From Thermodesulfobium acidiphilum (GTDB lineage: Bacteria; Thermodesulfobiota; Thermodesulfobiia; Thermodesulfobiales; Thermodesulfobiaceae), in contig NZ_CP020921.1 in NCBI RefSeq assembly GCF_003057965.1, positions 124,001-188,000 of the forward strand: DNA of 64,000 nucleotides, read 5' to 3'. This document shows, one piece after another, positions 38,231-47,600 of the stretch. Every line of letters begins with the position of its first letter. The first letter of the stretch is position 1. Both the position numbers and the translations under genes were made by a program. The notes under the pieces are model-generated. The model was given only the letters and a program-made list of their open reading frames with translations, did no database searches and was not told where the DNA came from.

Positions 38231-38577
38231 GAGAAGAAGAACTTTTTAAGAAGTTCAGGGAACTTCTTATTAGAGAAAGAGAGTTGTTGAAAGAAAAAAG
38301 GCTTTCTGATATTGATGCTATTATAAAAGAAAAGAGTCTAATAATTAGAGAACTTGATGAGATAAAGGTTAAATTTGGTCAATTTAAGCCTGAATCGCTA
38401 AATATTTTGAATGAATTGAAAAGGATTCAAGGTGAAAATATCGAAATATTAAACAAAGAGATTGAAAGAGTAAAACAAGATCTTAAAGATTTGAGATTTG
38501 ATGAGGACTCAAAGAGAGAATATTTGCAGTCAAATTTAGTTGAAGATAAGAAAAAGCTTTTAGATCAAAATACTTAG
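38227..38577 (+). CDS. FliT/FlgN-like coiled-coil protein
   Basis: About 116 residues from GTG 38227, which overlaps the fliS stop. Nearly the whole protein is a charged coiled coil (ELFKKFRELLIRERELLKEK, then IDAIIKEKSLIIRELDEIK). The position after fliS and this makeup fit a FliT- or FlgN-type export chaperone, but no strict signature is present. A longer start within fliS would add 13 residues of unlike composition, so I reject it. Confidence 0.65.
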   Translation: MREEELFKKFRELLIRERELLKEKRLSDIDAIIKEKSLIIRELDEIKVKFGQFKPESLNILNELKRIQGENIEILNKEIERVKQDLKDLRFDEDSKREYLQSNLVEDKKKLLDQNT

Positions 38578-38623
38578 TTTAGATAATAAATATTGTTTTT
38601 CTTCTGGGTGGCCACCTTCCTTG

Positions 38624-38665
38624 TGATATAATAGCAATTAAAGGCAAAGACTTACTTTTTTTGCC
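38624..38665 (+). promoter_or_regulatory. Extended -10 promoter and 5'-end hairpin before the HD-GYP gene
   Basis: TGATATAAT at 38624-38632 is identical to the box at 8456-8464. The predicted RNA start is near 38639. A stem GGCAAA/TTTGCC (38643-38648 with 38660-38665) would then sit at the very 5' end of the transcript. Confidence 0.5.
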
Positions 38666-38692
38666 CAAAATTTTTGTTGGGAGTTCATTTCA

Positions 38693-39811
38693 ATGATAAG
38701 AACTAGAGTCGAAAATCTTAAGGAAGGTGACGTATTAGCCTACCCTGTAATTGATGAAGCAGGTCGTGTTCTTATCGGAGCAGGTATACCACTGAAGGCC
38801 ATAGTCATAAAGCGCCTTAAGGAATTGGGTTTTAACTATGTTTATATTGAGGCGCCTGGCTTTGAGGACGTTGAGCGACTTGAAATGATATCCCAAAATA
38901 CAGAACTTGAAATAATAAAGACGTCAAAAGATGTATTTGGCAAGATAAAAAGGACTCAAGAACTAGACCCCCAAAAGATTCAACACCTTGCTGTTACCGT
39001 GATAAATGAAATACTGAGCAAGAAGAACATTGCCATAGTAATAGATGACTTGATGGTGTCTTCTGATTATCTATTTAGGCACCTTGCTAGAACGATGCTT
39101 TTTTGCTCTATTTTGGGTATAAGCATGGGATATAGCGAAAATAAACTCAGAGATTTAGCAAAAGCAGCATTTTTACACGATATTGGATATGCATTTATAG
39201 ACGAAAGCATTAGAAACAAGAAGGGGAAACTTACTCCTGAAGAAATAGAGATTATAAAACAGCATCCAAAGCTTGCCGATGTTATTCTTACAAAAAATAA
39301 TTTTTCTTCAACAGTTCGAAAAGCAGTTTTACAACACCACGAGAGATTTGATGGGAGCGGTTATCCGTTAGGGTTAAAAGGGGAAGAGATTTTTGAGCTT
39401 GCAAGGTTAATTGCTGTGATTGATGTCTTTGAAGCTATGACATCTGAAATGCCTTATAGAAAGGCTCTTTTCCCAAGCGAGGTATATGAATACGTTATGT
39501 CTCAGTCTGGTAGACTCTTTGACCCGGAAATTGTAAAGCTTTTTTCAAAAAAGATAATAATATATCCGACTGGCACGTCGGTAATTTTATCAAATAACCT
39601 TGTTGGAGTAGTGAAGTCAATAAATACGTCTTATCCTTTAAGGCCTGTTGTGAAGGTTTTTGCAAAGATGTCAGATGAAGGAACTGTAACTTATCTTGAA
39701 AGGGATATTGAGATTGACCTGCTCAAAACTTTGGATGTCGTTATAGTCGGATCTACTGATTTGTATGGGAACATTATAGATTACGAGAGAAATATTAGTG
39801 TTAGTTATTAG
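38693..39811 (+). CDS. HD-GYP cyclic-di-GMP phosphodiesterase
   Basis: A 372-residue protein. The N-terminal ~100 residues match the domain that often precedes HD-GYP units (LKEGDVLAYPVIDEAGRVLIGAG). The HD-GYP domain has FLHDIGYA, HHERFDGSGYPLGLKG and a metal-site Asp in AVIDVFEAMT. It likely breaks down c-di-GMP and so affects motility versus attachment, fitting its place inside the flagellar block. It overlaps csrA by 14 bases. Confidence 0.9.
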   Translation: MIRTRVENLKEGDVLAYPVIDEAGRVLIGAGIPLKAIVIKRLKELGFNYVYIEAPGFEDVERLEMISQNTELEIIKTSKDVFGKIKRTQELDPQKIQHLAVTVINEILSKKNIAIVIDDLMVSSDYLFRHLARTMLFCSILGISMGYSENKLRDLAKAAFLHDIGYAFIDESIRNKKGKLTPEEIEIIKQHPKLADVILTKNNFSSTVRKAVLQHHERFDGSGYPLGLKGEEIFELARLIAVIDVFEAMTSEMPYRKALFPSEVYEYVMSQSGRLFDPEIVKLFSKKIIIYPTGTSVILSNNLVGVVKSINTSYPLRPVVKVFAKMSDEGTVTYLERDIEIDLLKTLDVVIVGSTDLYGNIIDYERNISVSY

Positions 39812-40037
39812 CAGAAAACCAGGTCAAAGTTTTGTTATAAGCGATAATATTGTGATAACGATAATCTCTATTGAGAGAGATGTGGTAAAGGTTGGAATTG
39901 ATGCTTCAAAAGATATTAGAGTTCTAAGAAGCGAGCTAGTTGACAGGATAAAGGATTCGATGAAAAATTCTGTTTTTAAAGAGAAAGATATGAATAGTCT
40001 GTTAAAAGTCTTAAAAGATGAAAATAAAAAACTCTAG
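39798..40037 (+). CDS. csrA: Translational regulator CsrA
   Basis: RNA-binding dimer, 79 residues. The N-terminal LVISRKPGQSFVISDNIVITI and VKVGIDASKDIRVLRSELVDRI match the CsrA family and its RNA-contact residues. The C-terminal ~25 residues are a basic extension. GTG 39798 lies inside the HD-GYP gene. CsrA binds GGA motifs to block translation, and the flagellin and porin leaders here carry such motifs. The antagonist FliW is not in the window. Confidence 0.92.
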   Translation: MLVISRKPGQSFVISDNIVITIISIERDVVKVGIDASKDIRVLRSELVDRIKDSMKNSVFKEKDMNSLLKVLKDENKKL

Positions 40038-40686
40038 GGTTTTAAAAAACGTATATTTGGGGAAAGAGTGTTTTGTTGTTCCTGTGAAACAGCAAACTGA
40101 ATGTTCCGAGCCTGAAGCGTTGTCAAATAATATTGATAAAAAAGAAGAAACAGTGGATAAAGAAGATATAATAAATAAAGCAATGTCTGAAATCGAAATG
40201 CTAAAAGAAAATGCTAGAAAGGATGGTTTCGAGTTAGGATATAAAGAGGGGATGAAAAAGGCGCAGGAAGAAATAGAGGCAAAAGAAAAGGAGTGGCTTC
40301 AGGTATTTAAAGAAAATATATTAAAGTTAGAAAAAGAAAATAAAGAATATCTTGATAGGGTTGAGAAGAGACTCGAAGAGGAAGCCTTTAATATAGTAGT
40401 GAAGTCAGTGAGCCAGATTTTGCACTCTAATTTACTGAAAGACGTAGAAATACTAAAAGAGCGAATAAGAGCTTTTCTAAGGGAAATTCCTCCTAGTGTT
40501 GAGATAAAGATAAAGGTTTCAAAAGATGACGCAGAAAGATTTTATGGTTTTGAATTGCCAGTAGAAGTTGATCCGGTTTTAAAGAGTGGGGATTTTATGA
40601 TAAAAACAGATTTAGGCTTTCTTGACGGGAGAATAAAATCTTTGGAAGATGATTTTATAAAAGAATTAAAGAGGATCTTTGAGTAG
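40018..40686 (+). CDS. fliH: Flagellar export ATPase regulator FliH
   Basis: A 222-residue FliH/SctL-like protein that binds and restrains FliI. The central part is a long coiled coil (GYKEGMKKAQEEIEAKEKEW), and the C-terminal domain resembles the peripheral stalk E-type fold (VKSVSQILHSNL; KSGDFMIKTDLGFLDGRI). It overlaps csrA by 20 bases and is followed by fliI. The identity is strongest from context plus the C-terminal motif. Confidence 0.85.
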   Translation: MKIKNSRVLKNVYLGKECFVVPVKQQTECSEPEALSNNIDKKEETVDKEDIINKAMSEIEMLKENARKDGFELGYKEGMKKAQEEIEAKEKEWLQVFKENILKLEKENKEYLDRVEKRLEEEAFNIVVKSVSQILHSNLLKDVEILKERIRAFLREIPPSVEIKIKVSKDDAERFYGFELPVEVDPVLKSGDFMIKTDLGFLDGRIKSLEDDFIKELKRIFE

Positions 40687-40688
40687 AT

Positions 40689-41996
40689 GTGAAGAATCTC
40701 AAAGTTCTAAGAGATTTTATAGAAGATTACAATTACCTCCCCTGGAATGGTACAATTGATAAGATTAGCGGTTATGTAATTGAGTCGATTGGTCCCAAGG
40801 CTTCAATTGGTGAAATAGTATACATTGATTCAGGAAAAAACCAAATACCATGTTTGGTTATTGGATTTTCTTCAAACAAAGTATATCTTACGCCTTTTGA
40901 CGCCATTGAGGGTATAGAACCAGGCTCAATAGTAAAAAAGACGGGAAAACAGCTGGGATTGTGGGTAGGTAAGCACCTTTTGGGACAGGTGTTAGATGGT
41001 TTGGGGAGACCCTTGTCAACTGGATATATAGAAAGAGATGATATGTCTCAATACAGATCGATTGAAAACAAATCTCCACATCCGCTAAAAAGAGGGAGGA
41101 TAAAAGAACCTATATCAACGGGTATCAGAGCAATAGATGGACTTTTGACTTTAGGGAAAGGGCAAAGGGTAGGGATCTTTGCAGGATCTGGCATTGGTAA
41201 AACTACACTTCTTGGAATGATATCAAGATTTTGTAACGCACAGGTAAATATTATTGCTCTAGTTGGAGAAAGAGGTCGTGAGGTTAGAGAGTTTTTGGAG
41301 GAAAGCCTAGGCGAGGATGGCCTTACTAAATCTGTAGTGATAGTGTCAACTTCAGATAATCCTCCTTCCCAGAGAGTACTTTCGGCCTTTACTGCGACTG
41401 TGATAGCAGAATACTTTAGGGACCTTGGGATGGATGTTCTTATGGTGATGGATTCTCTAACAAGAGTTTGTATGGCACAAAGGGAATTGGGACTCTCAAT
41501 TGGAGAGCCACCTACTACTAGAGGATATCCGCCATCTGTTTTCACGATGATGGCAAGACTTTTAGAGAGAGCGGGGACTTCCGATAAGGGTTCAATAACT
41601 GGCATTTATACTGTACTTGTAGAAGGGGATGACCTTGCAGAGCCAATAGCAGATCATGCAAGAAGTATATTGGATGGTCATATAGTCTTATCTAGAGACC
41701 TTGCCGAAAGGGGGTACTATCCTCCAATTGATATTTCACAAAGCATAAGCAGGCTAATGAGTTCTATCACTGATAAAGAGCATCTAAATCTTAGTTATCG
41801 AATAAAAGAGTTGATAGCCTCATATAAGGAGGCGTATGATCTTATTAACATAGGGGCATATCAGAAAGGTTCAAATTCAAAGATTGACGAAAGTATAGAA
41901 AAGATGTCGAAAATAGAGGAATTTTTAAAACAATCACCTGATGACGCTTCAAGCTTTGATAATACTCGTAGACTTCTGGAGGAGATATTGATATGA
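40689..41996 (+). CDS. fliI: Flagellum-specific export ATPase FliI
   Basis: Energises flagellar protein export, 435 residues. It has the F1-beta-like P-loop GIFAGSGIGKTT, ALVGERGREVREFLEES, Walker B DVLMVMDSLTRVCMAQRE and the catalytic Glu in GERG. The start is GTG 40689, after a three-base gap from fliH. It overlaps flhF by ATGA, so fliH-fliI-flhF-flhG is a tight unit. Confidence 0.95.
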   Translation: MKNLKVLRDFIEDYNYLPWNGTIDKISGYVIESIGPKASIGEIVYIDSGKNQIPCLVIGFSSNKVYLTPFDAIEGIEPGSIVKKTGKQLGLWVGKHLLGQVLDGLGRPLSTGYIERDDMSQYRSIENKSPHPLKRGRIKEPISTGIRAIDGLLTLGKGQRVGIFAGSGIGKTTLLGMISRFCNAQVNIIALVGERGREVREFLEESLGEDGLTKSVVIVSTSDNPPSQRVLSAFTATVIAEYFRDLGMDVLMVMDSLTRVCMAQRELGLSIGEPPTTRGYPPSVFTMMARLLERAGTSDKGSITGIYTVLVEGDDLAEPIADHARSILDGHIVLSRDLAERGYYPPIDISQSISRLMSSITDKEHLNLSYRIKELIASYKEAYDLINIGAYQKGSNSKIDESIEKMSKIEEFLKQSPDDASSFDNTRRLLEEILI

Positions 41997-43051
41997 ACGT
42001 AAAAAGATACATTGCAAAAACTATTCCTGAAGCTATCTTGATGATTAGAAGAGACCTGGGGGAGGATGCGCTTATACTGTATTCCAGACCTATCAATACT
42101 GCTCCTCGTTGGATGATCTGGAGAAAGGAAAATGCGTTTGAAGTAATTGCAACGGTTAATCAGGAGAGCAGAAAGCTTGATGAACTGGCTAAAGAGGTAG
42201 AAGAATTTAAAAGGGAATTACAGGTTTTGAAAAAAAGTCAGGAAAGCCTCTCACTTCTTAAAAAGGCTAAAAGAGTTGATGAACCTGAAGTGCCGTTCTT
42301 GAAATTTCACAACTTTCGTGGGAAAACAAAAGATTCATCTATATTGATAAGTACTACAGGAGAGTTTGATGCTGGAGCAAGATATTTTTTTAAAGGGCTT
42401 GGCTTCTACCCCTTTTTTAACGAAAGAGCGGGGGTTATAGCGCTTGCATTTTTAGGTCCTACTGGAGCAGGGAAGACTACTACAATTGCAAAAATAGCTG
42501 CGAGGATGTCTTTATTGATGAAGAAAAGGGTTTGTCTTATTACACTTGATACCTTTAGAATAGCAGCTCTGGATCAACTTAAAGCTTATGCAGATATTAT
42601 GGAACTGCCTTTTTTTGTGGCGCACTCTCCTAAAGAATTGAAAGAGATCGTAAAAAAAGAGAAAAATTCAATTGATCTCTTTCTTATAGATACTATGGGA
42701 TTTTCTCCTTTTCAGGACAGTAAAATTAAAGAAATTTCAGCTTTTTTGTCTACTGGGATAGATACGGAAATTCATCTAGTTCTTTGTGCTAACTATAAAC
42801 CTCAAGAATTAAACCTTTACATTAATAAGTATAAAGCACTTAAGCCAGTTAGCATCATATGGACCAAGCTTGACGAAGTAGTGTCTCTTGGACATATTAT
42901 TGAGCTTTCAATTGAAAACAATTTGCCTATTTCACTTTTTGGCACCGGCCAAAGCGTTCCTGATAATCTGGAGGTAGCATCTGATGAATTTCTCTCAAAC
43001 CAATTAAACTCTAAATATAGAGATTTTTACCCTGAAGGTTCTGGGATATGA
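41993..43051 (+). CDS. flhF: Flagellar placement GTPase FlhF
   Basis: SRP-type GTPase controlling flagellar position, 352 residues. A basic N-terminal region (VKRYIAKTIPEAILMIRRDLG) precedes the NG domain with GPTGAGKTTTIAKI (G1), DTFRIAALDQLKAYA, DTMGF (G3) and WTKLDEV (G4). G1 to G4 are intact. It overlaps fliI and flhG by four bases each. Confidence 0.93.
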   Translation: MNVKRYIAKTIPEAILMIRRDLGEDALILYSRPINTAPRWMIWRKENAFEVIATVNQESRKLDELAKEVEEFKRELQVLKKSQESLSLLKKAKRVDEPEVPFLKFHNFRGKTKDSSILISTTGEFDAGARYFFKGLGFYPFFNERAGVIALAFLGPTGAGKTTTIAKIAARMSLLMKKRVCLITLDTFRIAALDQLKAYADIMELPFFVAHSPKELKEIVKKEKNSIDLFLIDTMGFSPFQDSKIKEISAFLSTGIDTEIHLVLCANYKPQELNLYINKYKALKPVSIIWTKLDEVVSLGHIIELSIENNLPISLFGTGQSVPDNLEVASDEFLSNQLNSKYRDFYPEGSGI

Positions 43052-44037
43052 GCGATCAGGCGCAAGAATTAAGAAAGCTAAGGGAAAGACTAAGTAGCGT
43101 TTTATACTCTCAATCAAATCGACAACCATTTAAAAACAAGCTTTCAATCTCTTTTGCTGGTGGGAAAGGCGGTACAGGAAAGACAGTGCTTAGCGTGAAC
43201 GTAGCCCTATCCTTTGCAAAAAATGGAATAAAAACAGTTCTTCTGGATGCAGATGTGGGGCTTGCAAACGCAAATATAATATTGGGGATAAAACCTAAAA
43301 AAAATTGGGCTGATTTTTTGTACAACAATGCCCCATTTGAAGACATATTGTACTTTTATAATAGTAATTTTATATTGATTCCTGGAGCATCAGGCATCTC
43401 AGACGCTGCAAATCTTCCATCTTACAAACAAGAGGAACTTCTTGTATCCCTTGATATCCTTGAGTCTCAGACAGATATATTAATAATTGATGTGGGGGCA
43501 GGAATTCAGGATAATATAATAAACTTCTCCATTGCATCAAACAATATTGTTGTTGTTACCAATCCCGATCCAACCGCTCTTACCGATGCTTACAGCTTTA
43601 TCAAGATAATCTCTAATAGGCTTTCTGTTGTTCATAAAATATATCTTGTAATAAATATGGCAAGGAGCTTTGATGAGGTTAAAAGAATTTATGAAGTATT
43701 TATACCAATGGTAAAATCAAGATTAAACGTAAATTTAGAAATACTTGGGAGTATTTCATATTCTGAAGAAATGGTTTTGTCAGTAAAACAAAGTAAACCT
43801 CTTCTAATAAATTATCCTAGATCTGGTGCTTCAAGACAAATAGAGATTATTTCCAACAAGCTTTTAGAAAACCTTTATAGTCAAAACCGGATTCAAAGCA
43901 TACTGCCAAAATCTCATTTTAACAAACCCGATGAGTTTGAGGCTTCTAGAAAGGAAGGTTCTAAGAGTGGATTAGATATTACCAAAAGCGATTCCTTTGT
44001 TTCAAGGTTTTGTAAATTTTTTGGAATAAAAAAGTAA
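43048..44037 (+). CDS. flhG: FlhG (FleN/YlxH), MinD-like flagellar number ATPase
   Basis: ParA/MinD-family ATPase, 329 residues, which limits flagellar number with FlhF. It has the deviant Walker A GGKGGTGKT, DADVGLANANIILG and IIDVGAGI. The N-terminus (residues 1-30) holds a conserved Gln/Arg-rich stretch (DQAQELRKLRERL) like the FlhF-activating peptide in FlhG proteins. The C-terminus has a ~50 residue extension after the ATPase domain. Confidence 0.92.
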   Translation: MSDQAQELRKLRERLSSVLYSQSNRQPFKNKLSISFAGGKGGTGKTVLSVNVALSFAKNGIKTVLLDADVGLANANIILGIKPKKNWADFLYNNAPFEDILYFYNSNFILIPGASGISDAANLPSYKQEELLVSLDILESQTDILIIDVGAGIQDNIINFSIASNNIVVVTNPDPTALTDAYSFIKIISNRLSVVHKIYLVINMARSFDEVKRIYEVFIPMVKSRLNVNLEILGSISYSEEMVLSVKQSKPLLINYPRSGASRQIEIISNKLLENLYSQNRIQSILPKSHFNKPDEFEASRKEGSKSGLDITKSDSFVSRFCKFFGIKK

Positions 44038-44078
44038 GAATTTATCGTATAATAAAAAATAAATTATTTGGAGGAAAA

Positions 44079-44477
44079 ATGGAAGATAGATGGTTTTTAG
44101 GGGTTGCAACAGAAGATGAAGATTACTTTATAGATACACGCTCAATTCAAGAAGAGGATGGTTTTTTGGAAGTAATAATAAAGGAAGTTTTAAAGAGTGA
44201 ATCAGCAAAAAATCGAGAATTAGAATTTATTGAGTCTAAGATTAATAAAAAAATAAATTTAGATCACTCCCTTTGGAAGTGGAGATTCAATCCTAAAAAT
44301 ATGACGTATACCATTCTTTCTATTGGATACTTCGATTCGAATGGCAAATTACTTCTTAATATGAAAAGCGATGAAAGCGATCTACATTGGGAGGAAATAG
44401 AGCCTGAAACTGCTGCTGAAAACATCTTTGAAGCGGTAAAAGACGTAGTGCAAAATATGCCTGAAAAAGGGATATAA
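44079..44477 (+). CDS. Unknown 132-residue protein, surface-adhesin-E-like pattern
   Basis: No confident family. The order of elements, FIDTRSI, a strand-rich middle (YTILSIGYFDSNGKLL) and a closing WEEIEPETAAENIFEAV, resembles the small 'surface-adhesin protein E' type domain, but it lacks a signal peptide. AGGAGG precedes ATG 44079. It lies between flhG and a glycan-modifying gene and may belong to either set. Confidence 0.55.
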   Translation: MEDRWFLGVATEDEDYFIDTRSIQEEDGFLEVIIKEVLKSESAKNRELEFIESKINKKINLDHSLWKWRFNPKNMTYTILSIGYFDSNGKLLLNMKSDESDLHWEEIEPETAAENIFEAVKDVVQNMPEKGI

Positions 44478-44486
44478 AGTAATTTT

Positions 44487-46811
44487 ATGTCATTTGATAT
44501 TGTATTTTCTGGCATTTATGATAAATATCAACTATATAACTCTTTAGAGGGCTCAGATTGGGAACTTGCTGTCGTAAACATTCACATAATCAGAGGACAG
44601 GTTTTTTTTGATATAGTTCTTTGCGATAAGTTGAGAAACAAAATATTTCCTATTTTTCTAAATACATTTGAAGAAAATAGGCTATTAATCCCCAATGTAT
44701 TGAAAACTATTGATATAACTAACTTATCAAAAATTTTCGAGCAATCTTTTACAATAATCTCATCTTACAAAGATAACATAAAACCACCTAATACTACGAT
44801 TTTTACTGAAAACTATAACTATATAAAGTCACTAGATAATAACGTTAACCCGCATAGAAGGTCATTTCCTGGTATTGGTAATGCATCGTATTTAAAGTTT
44901 ATCTTGTTTTATAAGCATGTTGCTAATATTATTAGATTAAGAAATAAAAAAAGATTGGATCTTAATATCCTTGATTGTTCATGTGGCAGTGGTTATGGCT
45001 CGATTATTCTTGGCTTTATTGATAATGCTGTTATCTGTGGGGCTGATAAGGACGAAGGAGCAATCAATCTTGCAAAGGCGTTAAATTTTAGTAAAGAAAA
45101 TGTAAGTTTCGTAAACTCCTCAATGGAAGATTTGTATAAATTTGGTTCTAAATATGACTATGTTGTGAGCCTTGAAACTATTGAACATGTCCAGGATTCT
45201 GAGAAATTTTTAAATTGTGCAATAGATCTCCTTAAAGGTGACGGTACTTTAATTCTAAGCGTTCCTCACTGGCGATATCACGGAAGCGATTTGAATTCCG
45301 ATCATGTTAGTAATTGGACACCTGACAAGGTAAAAAAATTTTTCGATAAATTTTTTGAGAGGGTAGAAGTATACTTTACAGAAGTAGTAAATTTAGACAA
45401 TGTTTTAAACCAGGACTTTAGTCTTAAAGAAGATATAGATAAAAAAGCAATCGAAAATATCTTTGTAATAGCAAAAATAAAAAACAGGAGATATTCTTCA
45501 ACTTTTTATGTGGGGAGAAAACCAAGAAGGCTTCTTTTTGTAAACCACTCTATTCCTCCATATGAACATACAGGTACACCGTTGGCTACTTATTCCCAAA
45601 TGAAGCATATGAGATCTTTAGGATATGAGACTGCTGTTTTGATACCTCACCCTGATGCATCTACAAAATTTAAAAAAGAGAATGCTTTGAGTGATACAGT
45701 TTATAAAATACCTATTCTCAATTGGCAGGAGAGATTTTTGGACGACGCCTTTTCTGGGTATAATTTACGGGACTATCTTGGTATGGTGGAAGATGTTCTG
45801 GATGACTTCAAGCCAGATATAATTCACCTGGGAGATTATGTGGGAATGAGCTCAAAGATTATAGAGCTATTTGAAGCAAAGGGTATTCCTATATGTAGAG
45901 AAGTTCACGCTATTGAAGAGCTGTGCTTAAAAATCAGACCATCTGGAGGCAATATGGATGGTTTGTGTACAGGTCCAGAGTCAGTTGAAAAGTGTGCAAA
46001 GTGTGTTCTTAATAGTATGTACGAATCAAATGAGCTTTTTTCAATTAGGCTTTTATCTGAAATTATAGGAAAACTTCTTGCAAGGTTTAGATACATCAAC
46101 TACCTTTACGCTAAGTTTGACGCGGTTATCTTCCCATCTTCTAGTTGGATGGAATATATGATGAATTATTTAAAGATAAATAAGGACAGGGCATTTGTTG
46201 TGCCCATTGGTATAGATATGAAATCGCCGAGAAAAATTTTTATGCAAGAAGACTCTATTAAAAGAAAAAACCTTAATTTAGCTTATCTTGGCACTGTCGC
46301 AATGGGAAAGGGGCTTGGCATTTTAGAAAGACTATTCAAAGATAAAGATTTACTAAGTAGAGATTTTAACCTTTATATATTTGGCAGATGTCAGGACGGC
46401 GAATCAGAAGAAAAGGTTAAATGTCTTGAAGAGGAATCGTTTGGTAAGGTAATTTATATGGGATCATACGAAAGAGATGATTTACCAAAGATTCTTAGTT
46501 CTATGGATCTAGGCATTTTGCCATATTTATATGAATCATATTCTATGGTTACAAGAGAACTATTGTATTTTGGTATTCCCGTAATCTCATTTAATACCTA
46601 TGGTATAGATGAAATAATAAAAGACTCTTATAACGGTTTTCTTATAGAATTAGGTGATGTAGAAAGTATGAAGGAAAAAATTGTTTACATATTGGATAAC
46701 AAAGAATTAATTGCCAAATTAAAAGAAGGCGCTTTTAACACCTCTATTATCACTCCACAGGAAGAAGCGCGCATGTTAGATGAGATATACAAGAGAATAG
46801 CGAAAAAATAA
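44487..46811 (+). CDS. Methyltransferase-glycosyltransferase (GT4) fusion
   Basis: A 774-residue protein. Residues 1-130 are an unrecognised N-terminal region. Residues about 140-330 form a SAM methyltransferase: ILDCSCGSGYGSIIL (motif I), ICGADKDEGAI and VVSLETIEHVQD. Residues about 345-774 form a GT-B family 4 glycosyltransferase: FVNHSIPPYEHTGTPLATY, REVHAIEELC, VVPIGIDM, LAYLGTVAMGKGLGIL and SMVTRELLYFGIPVISF. One chain may thus add a sugar and methylate it, or methylate the acceptor. It ends the flagellar run. No standard ribosome binding site precedes ATG 44487. Confidence 0.82.
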   Translation: MSFDIVFSGIYDKYQLYNSLEGSDWELAVVNIHIIRGQVFFDIVLCDKLRNKIFPIFLNTFEENRLLIPNVLKTIDITNLSKIFEQSFTIISSYKDNIKPPNTTIFTENYNYIKSLDNNVNPHRRSFPGIGNASYLKFILFYKHVANIIRLRNKKRLDLNILDCSCGSGYGSIILGFIDNAVICGADKDEGAINLAKALNFSKENVSFVNSSMEDLYKFGSKYDYVVSLETIEHVQDSEKFLNCAIDLLKGDGTLILSVPHWRYHGSDLNSDHVSNWTPDKVKKFFDKFFERVEVYFTEVVNLDNVLNQDFSLKEDIDKKAIENIFVIAKIKNRRYSSTFYVGRKPRRLLFVNHSIPPYEHTGTPLATYSQMKHMRSLGYETAVLIPHPDASTKFKKENALSDTVYKIPILNWQERFLDDAFSGYNLRDYLGMVEDVLDDFKPDIIHLGDYVGMSSKIIELFEAKGIPICREVHAIEELCLKIRPSGGNMDGLCTGPESVEKCAKCVLNSMYESNELFSIRLLSEIIGKLLARFRYINYLYAKFDAVIFPSSSWMEYMMNYLKINKDRAFVVPIGIDMKSPRKIFMQEDSIKRKNLNLAYLGTVAMGKGLGILERLFKDKDLLSRDFNLYIFGRCQDGESEEKVKCLEEESFGKVIYMGSYERDDLPKILSSMDLGILPYLYESYSMVTRELLYFGIPVISFNTYGIDEIIKDSYNGFLIELGDVESMKEKIVYILDNKELIAKLKEGAFNTSIITPQEEARMLDEIYKRIAKK

Positions 46812-46817
46812 GCCCTT

Positions 46818-47510
46818 TTATTTATTTTTTATTATATTTTTTACTGTCATCCACAATTCTTTTATCATTGAATAGGCCTTAGGGTCAGTTGATCCTTTTG
46901 GATCTCTTGAAAAAGAGAAGTTTAACCAGTAGACAGCCTGTTCAAGCCTATTGAGTTTGAAATACATCGAAGCTATCATGTATTCTACAAGGGTTTGACT
47001 CATTTTTCCACCTAGCGGAAATTCTTCGTGATCATATGCCTTTTCGTAAAACTCTATAGCTTTTTTTCTGTACTCATCTTCATCTGAAGATCCAAAGCTT
47101 TTAGCAAGACAGGTCATCCTGAAATATATTCCTGCTAGAAGGCTTGCGCTGTGACCTGCTATATTAGCACAATAAATTGCCTGCTCGTAAGCGTCTATAG
47201 CACGCGCATAATCTCTTTCGCCTGTAACATCTATTTTATAAAGTTTTGATTTGGGAAGCTCTTTTTGGAGTAGCGTTATTACTACATCTGAAAGTTTGTT
47301 TTGAAAACTGTGATCAAGATTTGCATAGCCACACTCAGGACATACAACTGGGCTATAAAGATTTGGATTTATGCCTTCATAGGTATTGCACATATCAATG
47401 TCTCTACTCTTTATCCTAAAGGCATTAGTTTTCAATTTTAATTGTTTAAATTTAGCCTTACATACGGGGCAGACAAGATCTGTTTGGAAAAATTTGTTTT
47501 TGTCGAACAA
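46818..47510 (-). CDS. DUF2225 family protein with zinc ribbon and TPR-like repeats
   Basis: A 230-residue cytosolic protein. The N-terminal CPVC and CPECG pairs form a zinc ribbon. The rest is helical repeats like a TPR (DYARAIDAYEQAIYCANIAG, EYRKKAIEFYEKAYDHEEF, RLEQAVYWLNFSFSRDPKG). This architecture is typical of DUF2225, whose function is unknown. It starts at TTG 47510 with GAAGGTGAAAG upstream and converges on the fusion gene with a 6-base gap. Confidence 0.83.
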   Translation of the reverse strand: MFDKNKFFQTDLVCPVCKAKFKQLKLKTNAFRIKSRDIDMCNTYEGINPNLYSPVVCPECGYANLDHSFQNKLSDVVITLLQKELPKSKLYKIDVTGERDYARAIDAYEQAIYCANIAGHSASLLAGIYFRMTCLAKSFGSSDEDEYRKKAIEFYEKAYDHEEFPLGGKMSQTLVEYMIASMYFKLNRLEQAVYWLNFSFSRDPKGSTDPKAYSMIKELWMTVKNIIKNK

Positions 47511-47600
47511 TCTTTCACCTTCTTGATTTTTTTCTTATGTGATATTATATATAAATTAGTGAATTTTGTATAATTTATTTCAGGAGGAATTGCTTATCAG

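Noticed and set aside
38607-38616. Perfect palindrome GGTGGCCACC
   Set aside because: It lies upstream of the -10 box and could be an operator, but a single 10-bp palindrome is too little evidence.
38641-38692. Possible c-di-GMP riboswitch before the HD-GYP gene
   Set aside because: The short leader has one small stem and lacks the GEMM consensus helices and tetraloop.
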